Positions 20,071 through 26,488 of a stretch of 64,000 nucleotides of DNA are shown here, piece by piece. Under the pieces are notes generated by a model that ran no database searches, was not told where the DNA came from, and worked only from the letters and a program-made list of their open reading frames with translations. The stretch is taken from the NCBI RefSeq assembly GCF_008369105.1, contig NZ_VINQ01000007.1, positions 37,962 to 101,961 of the forward strand, given 5' to 3'. Made by a program: the position numbers and the translations under genes. Every line of letters begins with the position of its first letter. Position 1 is the first letter of the stretch. This DNA is from Aquicoccus porphyridii (GTDB lineage Bacteria > Pseudomonadota > Alphaproteobacteria > Rhodobacterales > Rhodobacteraceae).

Positions 20071-21608
20071 TCAAGTTCTTCCCCAACGGCAAGGGCGGCG
20101 GCGCGGGGCCGGTCGAGTATCTGACCGCCCGCACCGTGCTCGCCTATGACGACAACCGCGATCTGATCCGCGATGCCTCCTGCCAGCCCATGACCGTGAC
20201 GCGCGAACCGCTGCCGGAGGTCGTGCGCGGCGACCCCCAGGGCATGATCGACCTGATCGACGCTTGCCCGCACCAATGGACCTACCGTGCCGGTGTCGTC
20301 AGCTTCGCCCGCGAGGACGCACCGACCGAGGACCAGCAGCAGGAGGTGATCGACCGTTTCGAGGAGATCGCCTTCGCCGGTCTCGATGCGGACCGCTACG
20401 CCTGTCTCTGGGTACGCCACACCCATGAGGATCGTGTCGAGCTGCATTTCTGCACGCCGCGCATGGAGTTGAACAGCGGGCGCAGCCTCAACATCGCCCC
20501 GCCCGGCTATGGGCGCGCCTTCGACAGCCTGCGCGACCTGATGAACAAGACCCACGGCTGGGCCGATCCCATGGACGTGGAGCGCGCGGCCGAGGTCAAG
20601 CCGGTCTCGGAAGCCCCGGACCGAGCCGCCGGGCGCGACGGGCTCCATGCCTGGATTGGTGATCAGATTTCCATGGGGCTGATTGAGGATCGCGCCGGGA
20701 TGGTCGCTGCGCTGACCGATGCGGGCTTCGAGGTGCCCCGCGCGGGCAAGAATTACCTGACCGTCAAAGACCCCGAGACCGAAGAGCGGTTTCGCCTGAA
20801 AGGAGAGATTTTTCATGAAGACTGGAGAGCCGAAGCAACGGCTGAGCGAGAAACTGAACGCGGACATGGAGCGGATCAGGGCGGAGAATGCCGCCTCGAT
20901 CGACGCACAGTTGCAGAGCTTCAGGACCGATTTGAAGACCATTGCCGAAAACGCGCTGGCTACAATCAAGACCGATACGGAAGGCTACCTGCTGCGCGTG
21001 AGGAAGCACCTCATACGGCAGAGCGCGAACGCAGCGCGGCCGGAATGGAAGGCGCTGATGTGGCCGACACTGGTGGCCTGCGGCCTGATGATCAGCGCCG
21101 GGTTTTCGACCTGGACGGTCATGACCTGGCTGACGCCCAACCTGAACACGATGGGGCTCAGGGTGATCGAGCGGCCGGAGGCGACGTTTCTGATCCCGCG
21201 GAGCGGCCGGGCGACGCTGACCCGCTGTTCGCTGGCGGGCGAACCCGTGGACTGCCTGATGATCCCGAAGGAGTGAGCGATGGAAGGTCTGACGCCGCTC
21301 GAACGCGAATTGCTGGGCTACGTCGAGCAGTTGACGGAAGCCTCGAAGGCATCCGCACAGGAATTGACCGCCTCCGGGCAGGACAGGCGGGCGGAACTGG
21401 ATGGGTTGCGCGGCTCCATGATCGCGTTGCTCAGGTCGCAGCTCTCATTGGTCGAAGCCTTGAACGGCTGGATGCAGGATGGCCTCGGCACCACGCAGGC
21501 CCCCTCGAAGCTGAAGGACAGCCTGTCGCTCGCGCTGGAGGCGCAGAAGCGCCTCGGGACGCGGTGACCGACGAGATCGGGGAGAACGTGCATGGCCTGC
21601 GCCATTGA
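20064..21608 (+). CDS. mobA: MobA/MbeA-type relaxase
   Basis: A 514-residue mobilization nuclease of the MOBP type, which nicks oriT and pilots the strand. The N-terminal catalytic half starts MLIKFFPNGKGGGAGPVEYLT and holds the histidine motif WVRHTHEDRVELHF near residue 118, the counterpart of relaxase motif III. The C-terminal half is hydrophilic, and two smaller open frames are nested in it. Length and nesting match ColE1 MbeA. The ATG at 20064 overlaps the mobC stop. Confidence 0.85.
   Translation: MLIKFFPNGKGGGAGPVEYLTARTVLAYDDNRDLIRDASCQPMTVTREPLPEVVRGDPQGMIDLIDACPHQWTYRAGVVSFAREDAPTEDQQQEVIDRFEEIAFAGLDADRYACLWVRHTHEDRVELHFCTPRMELNSGRSLNIAPPGYGRAFDSLRDLMNKTHGWADPMDVERAAEVKPVSEAPDRAAGRDGLHAWIGDQISMGLIEDRAGMVAALTDAGFEVPRAGKNYLTVKDPETEERFRLKGEIFHEDWRAEATAERETERGHGADQGGECRLDRRTVAELQDRFEDHCRKRAGYNQDRYGRLPAAREEAPHTAERERSAAGMEGADVADTGGLRPDDQRRVFDLDGHDLADAQPEHDGAQGDRAAGGDVSDPAERPGDADPLFAGGRTRGLPDDPEGVSDGRSDAARTRIAGLRRAVDGSLEGIRTGIDRLRAGQAGGTGWVARLHDRVAQVAALIGRSLERLDAGWPRHHAGPLEAEGQPVARAGGAEAPRDAVTDEIGENVHGLRH
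20815..21276 (+). CDS. MobB/MbeB-like membrane mobilization protein nested in mobA
   Basis: A 153-residue protein encoded wholly inside the relaxase gene in another frame. It has an N-terminal coiled-coil-prone region (residues 1-60, ADMERIRAENAASIDAQLQS) and one membrane segment (about 78-102, MWPTLVACGLMISAGFSTW), then a small C-terminal domain. A GGAGAG site precedes the ATG. The arrangement and layout mirror mbeB of ColE1-like plasmids, whose product anchors the relaxosome at the membrane. Family naming rests on layout, not on a strong motif. Confidence 0.72.
   Translation: MKTGEPKQRLSEKLNADMERIRAENAASIDAQLQSFRTDLKTIAENALATIKTDTEGYLLRVRKHLIRQSANAARPEWKALMWPTLVACGLMISAGFSTWTVMTWLTPNLNTMGLRVIERPEATFLIPRSGRATLTRCSLAGEPVDCLMIPKE
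21280..21567 (+). CDS. MbeD/MobD-like protein nested in mobA
   Basis: A 95-residue protein starting four bases after the MobB-like stop, also inside the relaxase gene. The N terminus LTPLERELLGYVEQLTEASKA resembles MbeD-type entry-exclusion/mobilization proteins (E-x-x-LL-x-x-LEQL pattern). The rest is helical (ALLRSQLSLVEALNGWMQD). A GGAG site lies just before the ATG. Together with the previous gene it reproduces the ColE1 mbeA/B/D overlap in a chromosomal island. Confidence 0.62.
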   Translation: MEGLTPLERELLGYVEQLTEASKASAQELTASGQDRRAELDGLRGSMIALLRSQLSLVEALNGWMQDGLGTTQAPSKLKDSLSLALEAQKRLGTR

Positions 21609-21639
21609 TCCGCGAATTCCGCGCTCCACCGGACACGCA

Positions 21640-21860
21640 ACACTGAACAAGCAACAAACGACACTGAACAGGGGACAGGCAACACCGGACACTGAACACG
21701 CGACACTGAACACGCGACACGCGACACGCGACACGCGACACGCGACACGCGACACGCGACCGTGGGCACTCATCACCGGACAGTCAACACGCAACAGGCG
21801 ACGCCGGACACGCAACAGGCAACACCGAACAAGCAACACTGAACACCGAACAAGCGACGG
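21640..21860. repeat. Degenerate tandem repeat, core unit ACACGCG
   Basis: From about 21640 to 21860 the sequence is built of near-repeats of short units such as ACACTGAACACGCG. The core (about 21712-21759) is at least six perfect copies of a seven-base unit. It lies between mobA and the secreted-protein gene. Frames through it give repetitive peptides on both strands and are not credible genes. Confidence 0.85.
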
Positions 21861-21870
21861 GAGTAACCGT

Positions 21871-22275
21871 ATGATTTATCGAGCTATCTTGTTTCTCACC
21901 TTGACCGCCGCTCCGGCAAAGGCGGATCAGATCGAGTTGAGCAATTCCATCCAGCCCGCAGAGACCGACCGCTACGGCTGCACAATCCGTCCGCGACCTG
22001 AGCACCTGACCTTTTCCTCCTTCCGCGATAGTTGGCGCTCCGTCGCGGCCGACAAGTTCTACAGCCTGCGCCGCTACCAACAGGTGCTGGACACCGGCAG
22101 CTGCGATTGCGCGGTGCTTCAGCCGGAATGGTCAATCATCGAGGACGAGTACCAGAGCCTCGGCTTCACGGACGGACCGTCCTCCACCTACGACGACTGG
22201 GCGGATGCAGCCTATTTTCCGGTGATTTCAGGACTTCGGGATGCCGTTCGGGATCTTTGTGAGGGGGCGGAATAA
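21871..22275 (+). CDS. Secreted hypothetical protein before VirB6 homologue
   Basis: A 134-residue protein with a signal peptide (MIYRAILFLTLTAAPAKA, cleavage near residue 18) and three cysteines in the mature part (YGCTI, SCDCAV). It has no recognised domain. The ATG follows a GGGAG site and comes right after the tandem repeat; a longer frame running through the repeat is not credible. The stop overlaps the VirB6-like start (TAATG). Small exported proteins beside virB6 are usual in type IV secretion operons, so a periplasmic accessory role is likely. Confidence 0.7.
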   Translation: MIYRAILFLTLTAAPAKADQIELSNSIQPAETDRYGCTIRPRPEHLTFSSFRDSWRSVAADKFYSLRRYQQVLDTGSCDCAVLQPEWSIIEDEYQSLGFTDGPSSTYDDWADAAYFPVISGLRDAVRDLCEGAE

Positions 22276-23330
22276 TGGGTATCGTGAGTTTTCTCGTAGA
22301 AGCGGCGGACGAGGGCCTGGAAACCGTCGCGGAATCCCAGTTCGCGGCGATCACCTCGGGAATGGGGGCCGCGGTGATGCTGGCGGCCACGCTGGCAATC
22401 ATCCTACTGTTCGTAAACATGGCCTATCAGTTCAAACCTATGGATATGAACGATCTTATCCCGCTCCTGATCAAGATCGGCCTGATCAACGCCTTCGCCT
22501 TCAACTGGGTGAACTTCAACGTGGTCAGCAGCTTCATCACTGACGGCCTCGACAACCTCGCCGGCACGATCCTCGGCTCGATCACCGGCGATACCGGCGC
22601 CGGAGCGGCCTATTTCGCGGGCCGGTTCGACCAGGTACTCGACGATCTGGCCGATCACGCCAACGCCATCGGGGACAGCCTGCCGTGGATGGCGGGGGCA
22701 TTGCTGAGCGTCTTCTTCACCGCCTTGCTGGCGTTGGTCGGCGGAGTTGCAGGCGTTATCCTGGTGCTGGCCAAGGCGATGGTGGCCTTTCTCATCGGCC
22801 TTGCGCCGGTGATGATCGCCATGTCGTTGTTCCGCGCGACACAGGATTATTTCCAACGCTGGCTGGCGGCTATCATCAGCTGGTCGTTCTATCCTGTGGT
22901 GATCGCCGGAACGATGTCCGTCATCTTCGGGCTTTTCAGCGTGCTCCAGAGCCGGGTCGGCGGTGTCGAGAATCTCGGTCGCATTGGTGCGGCGTTGCCC
23001 TTCCTGGCTGTCGTCATGGTCTCCCTGGGCATGGTCCTTGCCATTCCCGTAATCGTGCGGACGTTGACCGGCGATATCAATTCGGGATGGGCAGCCTCGG
23101 CCGTGGGGGCAGGCATCCGCAAGATGACGCAGCCGCAGAGGCCACAGCAAAGGAACCAGTCCCCCACGAACACGACAAGCGACACGAGCCGAAGGTTGAA
23201 TGCCGGGCCGGACGCAGCCCGTTCTCCATCCTCCGCAACAGATTCCCGCCCTTCGACCGGCACGGGGGCCAAGATGCAACGCATGATGGACCGTGCGGAG
23301 CGCCTCAGTGCGGACGAAAAGAAGAAATGA
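22275..23330 (+). CDS. VirB6/TrbL-type conjugal channel protein
   Basis: A 351-residue inner-membrane protein with about six hydrophobic segments between residues 30 and 270 (AVMLAATLAIILLFVNMAY, GALLSVFFTALLALVGGVAG, MVAFLIGLAPVMIAMSLF, LPFLAVVMVSLGMVLAIPV). The conserved central FLIGLAPVMIAMSLFRATQDYFQRW block typical of VirB6/TrbL is present. The C terminus is Gln/Pro/Ser-rich and hydrophilic. It should form part of the inner-membrane pore. No other recognisable VirB ATPase or pilus gene is present in the island. Confidence 0.85.
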   Translation: MGIVSFLVEAADEGLETVAESQFAAITSGMGAAVMLAATLAIILLFVNMAYQFKPMDMNDLIPLLIKIGLINAFAFNWVNFNVVSSFITDGLDNLAGTILGSITGDTGAGAAYFAGRFDQVLDDLADHANAIGDSLPWMAGALLSVFFTALLALVGGVAGVILVLAKAMVAFLIGLAPVMIAMSLFRATQDYFQRWLAAIISWSFYPVVIAGTMSVIFGLFSVLQSRVGGVENLGRIGAALPFLAVVMVSLGMVLAIPVIVRTLTGDINSGWAASAVGAGIRKMTQPQRPQQRNQSPTNTTSDTSRRLNAGPDAARSPSSATDSRPSTGTGAKMQRMMDRAERLSADEKKK

Positions 23331-23527
23331 TGATGGTTCGACGTCTGACAATCAAGTTGCGGCAAAGGGTTGTGTCCTTTGCCGCACGGCTGCTCTCACT
23401 GCGCTCCGGCGTCGTGTTGGCAGAAGAATACGATCCGGACGAGCTGATCGCCGGCATCACCGTGGTAAATTCGCACGACGCCGTTGATTTCGGGCCGCCT
23501 GTCGGGCGGGAAAGACTGAATTCCTAA
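23327..23527 (+). CDS. Small protein after virB6, possibly truncated
   Basis: A 66-residue frame whose start overlaps the VirB6 stop (ATGA). It has a very basic N terminus followed by a hydrophobic patch (VVSFAARLLSLRSGVVLAEEYDPDE) that looks like a signal peptide or short anchor. The rest is short and without motifs. It may be the 5' remnant of the next gene of a lost transfer operon, cut where DUF3825 and other cargo were inserted. I cannot assign a family. Confidence 0.4.
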   Translation: MMMVRRLTIKLRQRVVSFAARLLSLRSGVVLAEEYDPDELIAGITVVNSHDAVDFGPPVGRERLNS

Positions 23528-23586
23528 GGGCAAGCCATGTGTTTGGGAGCTGCTTTTCTAAAGTATCAGGTTGGGCTTTTCGCAAC

Positions 23587-24444
23587 TTAAGCTGAGCGTA
23601 CAGACTCAGGGTTTTCAATCTCATCTTCTGTCGCATCGATGGCATGTTCTTTCCATGCCTGCAGCAGCCAATGCGGTAGTTGATCGTGTCTCTGCACCGC
23701 AACACGCGCATTTCCGAAAGGCATTACTGGCTTCAACACCGTTCGCACAAGAAGGCTTCCCGGATTCACTTGAATCGGAGCAATAAGGTCAGGTGCTAGA
23801 GTAATGTCTTCGCGGCTGCTAAGATACAGAGGGACGACATAGCTCATCTGGCCGAAGTACCAGTAGGGCAGATGTAAGTTACGATTTAGTGACCATTGAA
23901 TAGCCCCGGAAACTGCACACATCTGCGCCACTCTTGGCGTTTCCGCGAAGAACGGCACCCGGTCAGAGTTGTCGTCGAGTATATGGTCGTGCATCATGAC
24001 GATCTCCACGCCGCTCGGAATAGCGTTGGGCGCGGGAATCTCGGGCGGAACTGGTAGCCTGGGTGCTGACATATTTGCTTCAACAGCGACCAGATAGAAT
24101 GGTTCTCGGTCAGGATTTCTGTTTCGTGCGAATGCCAAGTAGATTGGCGTCCCGTAACGTGTTTGAAGGTGGCCAGCCGTCACATAAAACTGGCCGTCGC
24201 CTTCAGTGTACTGTCTCTGCTCAATGCTCCAAGCAATCTGGACCGCAAGGTACTTTTTAAGAACATGATTATTCCGCCCCCAGTTTTCCGGCAAAGCCGT
24301 CTCTGCAAGTTTCTCAAGCAGTTCATTCGGGATAAAGGCGAAACGATGTAGCCTATCGACAACCCGGCTGGTCTGAGGTTCCCCCCATGCGGCTACAAGT
24401 TCATCGTGGTCAAAAGTCACTCCACACTCCCCAAGAGTTGTCAA
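23587..24444 (-). CDS. DUF3825 domain protein
   Basis: A 285-residue protein. Its pattern matches DUF3825: HRFAFIPNELLEKLAETALPENWG near residue 33, the central VLKKYLAVQIAWS, YVTAGHLQTRYGTPIYLAFARNRNPD near 85-110, and the C-terminal LPYWYFGQMSYVVPLYLS. The family is uncharacterised and is often met in RNA-related or conflict-system contexts. The start is a TTG overlapping the stop of a small upstream frame (TTGA). GC is lower than in the mob genes, suggesting separate acquisition. It is on the minus strand, opposite to the transfer genes. Confidence 0.65.
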   Translation of the reverse strand: MTTLGECGVTFDHDELVAAWGEPQTSRVVDRLHRFAFIPNELLEKLAETALPENWGRNNHVLKKYLAVQIAWSIEQRQYTEGDGQFYVTAGHLQTRYGTPIYLAFARNRNPDREPFYLVAVEANMSAPRLPVPPEIPAPNAIPSGVEIVMMHDHILDDNSDRVPFFAETPRVAQMCAVSGAIQWSLNRNLHLPYWYFGQMSYVVPLYLSSREDITLAPDLIAPIQVNPGSLLVRTVLKPVMPFGNARVAVQRHDQLPHWLLQAWKEHAIDATEDEIENPESVRSA

Positions 24445-24683
24445 AACGTAAGGCGACCAGTATCTAAGTGAAAGTTACCAGCCTCTAATTGCTTTGCAAT
24501 GATCGATGCGGGTGTCCACTTCGGCCGAGCTACCGTCTTTGGCCTCGGCAATGTTAGCGGTGCCTTTGTCACGTGCACCGCTCCCTTACCTTGGACCGCC
24601 GGAAGATGGATTTTCCCGGCTGTTGCACTGTTCCAGTTCACTCTGTGCGCAGCGAATGGCCGCGATACCTTATGTGTTCTCAC
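24441..24683 (-). CDS. Small basic ORF overlapping the DUF3825 gene
   Basis: An 80-residue frame with a start/stop overlap to the DUF3825 gene, which argues for translation coupling. The sequence is basic and of low complexity up to residue 55, ending SIIAKQLEAGNFHLDTGRLTF. It has no recognisable domain. It might be the true N-terminal part of the DUF3825 protein displaced by a frameshift, or a leader. Doubtful. Confidence 0.3.
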   Translation of the reverse strand: MRTHKVSRPFAAHRVNWNSATAGKIHLPAVQGKGAVHVTKAPLTLPRPKTVARPKWTPASIIAKQLEAGNFHLDTGRLTF

Positions 24684-25081
24684 TTTTTCCCGACCGAAGT
24701 CCGCTTTTCATCTTCCCCCAAGTATCTACCGTGGACCCTCGGTCAACATCTTCGCGCTACGATAGCAAGGGCATTGAGCGTGTAGACCTCAAATATCGGA
24801 ACGCTCAATGCCCTTGCGGATTCGGTGAGGCAGCCGCTCGTCCAAAAACGCGGCGAAAGCTGACTCAGAGCCCTTTTCGCAAAATTCTGCCGTTACTATG
24901 AGAGGCACCTCCCGTCGGGGGCCTGACGGACCTGCTGGCGGGGTTTGCGGGTGAGTTTGGCGCATTTTGCCAGTGAGCGCCTTTGGTCCCTGAGCTATGA
25001 TGATAAGGCGGCACCCTGTTCGATGCGGCAATGTAGCGAAGGCCGGAATGGTGACGCCGGGGATTTTGGAGAGAACCAATC
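24684..25081. other. Intergenic region with long inverted repeat
   Basis: About 400 bases lie between the DUF3825 unit and the AraC gene. The stretch holds a perfect inverted repeat at 24765-24817 (listed separately) and a minus-strand frame (24789-25079) whose C-terminal 35 residues look protein-like (FAAFLDERLPHRIRKGIE). I cannot tie this to a family. The AraC promoter must lie near the right end. Confidence 0.4.
24765..24817. repeat. 17-base perfect inverted repeat
   Basis: Bases 24765-24781 (GCAAGGGCATTGAGCGT) are the exact reverse complement of 24801-24817, with a 19-base spacer. There is no T tract on either side, so a simple terminator is unlikely. It could be a recombination scar, a duplicated mobile-element end or a protein-binding site. 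Confidence 0.7.
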
Positions 25082-26086
25082 ATGAGACAGCTTCCCCCCG
25101 ACAAGTTCAAGGTCCAGCGGGTTTTTTGGCGGGGGCTTGAAACCATCGGGCTGCCGCCTGCGCAAGTGCTCCGCCTGGCCCGGTTGCCGGCGACCCTGCA
25201 TCTTGACCCGAACAGCCAGGTCACGACGGCACAGTATTTCGCGCTTCTGCGCGCGGCGGAAGAGTTGTGCGGCGACCCCGCCTCCGGGTTCAAGACGGTG
25301 GCGCAGGGCGATCCGTCGCTGCTGCCGCCCTCGCTTCTGATCGCCAACTACGCCCGCAATTATCGCGACGGGTTGGCACGGACGGCGCGGTTCAAACCGC
25401 TCTTCGCGCCGGAGCGACTGCATGTCTCCGAGGATGGCGGCGACTGGAGCCTTTGGGCCGAATGGCACCATGCCCCGGATCAGGAACCGCCGCTGGTCGC
25501 CGATATCACCTTTGCCGCACTGCTCGAACTGGGCCGCCGGAACACGCGTGTGCGGATCGTGCCACGACGGGTCGAACTGTCCCGTCCGGATGACGGCGGC
25601 GGCGCACATGAGCATTATTACGGCTGCCCGGTCCCCTTTGGCGCCGCGCGGAACATCCTGGTGCTGAAAGCCGAAGATCTGGATCGCCCGTTCCGGGGTC
25701 ACAATCCCGAAATGTTAGAAATACTCGGCCCCGCGCTCTCCGAGGCGTTGGCGGAGCTGACGGCGCAGGGGTCGGTCAGCGCCCAGGTCAAGGCGGTGAT
25801 GAAGAAAATGCTGCCCAGCGGTCGGCCCGAGCTGCGCGAGGTGGCCAGGGAGCTTGGGGTCGGTGAGCGCACCCTGCAACGGCGCATCGCGGAAGAAGGC
25901 GGCAACCTGCGGCAACTGTTAACCGAGGCGCGGCGCGATCTCGGGCGACAATTGTTGCTGGAGCCCTCGATGGAGATCGGTGAAGTGGCCATTCTGCTGG
26001 GTTTTGAGGATTCAAACTCCTTCTACCGTGCCTTCCGGTCCTGGGAAGGGACGACCCCGGCCCGCTGGCGCGAATTGCAGGCGTGA
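25082..26086 (+). CDS. AraC-family transcriptional regulator
   Basis: A 334-residue regulator with an N-terminal arabinose-binding-like domain of the PF12625 kind (residues 15-195, QVTTAQYFALLRAAEELCGDP). The C-terminal double helix-turn-helix has LREVARELGVGERTLQRRIAEEGG and IGEVAILLGFEDSNSFYRAFRSWEGTTPARWR. The GGAGAG site precedes the start. It converges on the cytochrome/oxidoreductase operon, whose regulation it may control from the side; that pairing is inference from proximity. Confidence 0.87.
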   Translation: MRQLPPDKFKVQRVFWRGLETIGLPPAQVLRLARLPATLHLDPNSQVTTAQYFALLRAAEELCGDPASGFKTVAQGDPSLLPPSLLIANYARNYRDGLARTARFKPLFAPERLHVSEDGGDWSLWAEWHHAPDQEPPLVADITFAALLELGRRNTRVRIVPRRVELSRPDDGGGAHEHYYGCPVPFGAARNILVLKAEDLDRPFRGHNPEMLEILGPALSEALAELTAQGSVSAQVKAVMKKMLPSGRPELREVARELGVGERTLQRRIAEEGGNLRQLLTEARRDLGRQLLLEPSMEIGEVAILLGFEDSNSFYRAFRSWEGTTPARWRELQA

Positions 26087-26125
26087 CGCGTCGTCTTCTG
26101 CGTGCCAGCGCCTGAATTTCCCGTG

Positions 26126-26488
26126 CTACTGTGCCGCCAGATAGGCGATGATGTCGCGGCGGTGCGCGTCGTTCGGCACCCGCACGGCCATCCTGGTGCC
26201 GCGCACCAGTGCCCCGGGATTGGCGAGATAGGCATCAAGTGCCTCCTCGGTCCAGGTGATGCCGGACTCTTGCAGGGCCGAAGAATAGGTAAACCCCTCG
26301 GCGCTACCTGCCACCCGGCCCATCAGCCCTTGCAATGTTGGCCCAGCACTGTTGCGCGGCTCATCCACAGCGTGGCAACTGGTGCATTGCCGCTGGAACA
26401 GGTTCTGGCCGCGTTCGGCGTCGCCCTCAACCTCTTGTGCCAGTGCCGGGGCGGTTAGGATCAGTAGGGCCACACTTGCCAAGCGCAT
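26126..26488 (-). CDS. Class I cytochrome c
   Basis: A 120-residue periplasmic mono-haem cytochrome. A signal peptide (residues 1-18, ending in ALA) is followed by the haem site CTSCH and a C-terminal Met ligand, probably in GTRMAVRVPN. The ATG at 26488 forms a TGATG overlap with the stop of the molybdopterin subunit; a GTG three bases upstream is possible. Linked to the molybdoenzyme, it most likely carries electrons from the enzyme to the respiratory chain. Confidence 0.85.
   Translation of the reverse strand: MRLASVALLILTAPALAQEVEGDAERGQNLFQRQCTSCHAVDEPRNSAGPTLQGLMGRVAGSAEGFTYSSALQESGITWTEEALDAYLANPGALVRGTRMAVRVPNDAHRRDIIAYLAAQ

Noticed and set aside
21640-21860. CRISPR array
   Set aside because: The repeats are seven-base units without spacers of defined length, and there are no cas genes in the window.
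21318-22135. Minus-strand frames with repeating Ser-Val-Ala-Cys peptides at the tandem repeat
   Set aside because: They are translations of the ACACGCG-type repeat and antisense to mob genes, with no domain or plausible start. I treat the DNA repeat as the real feature.
24789-25079. Minus-strand frame of 96 codons upstream of the AraC gene
   Set aside because: The C-terminal third looks protein-like, but the rest crosses the AraC promoter, and no family, ribosome site or partner could be seen.
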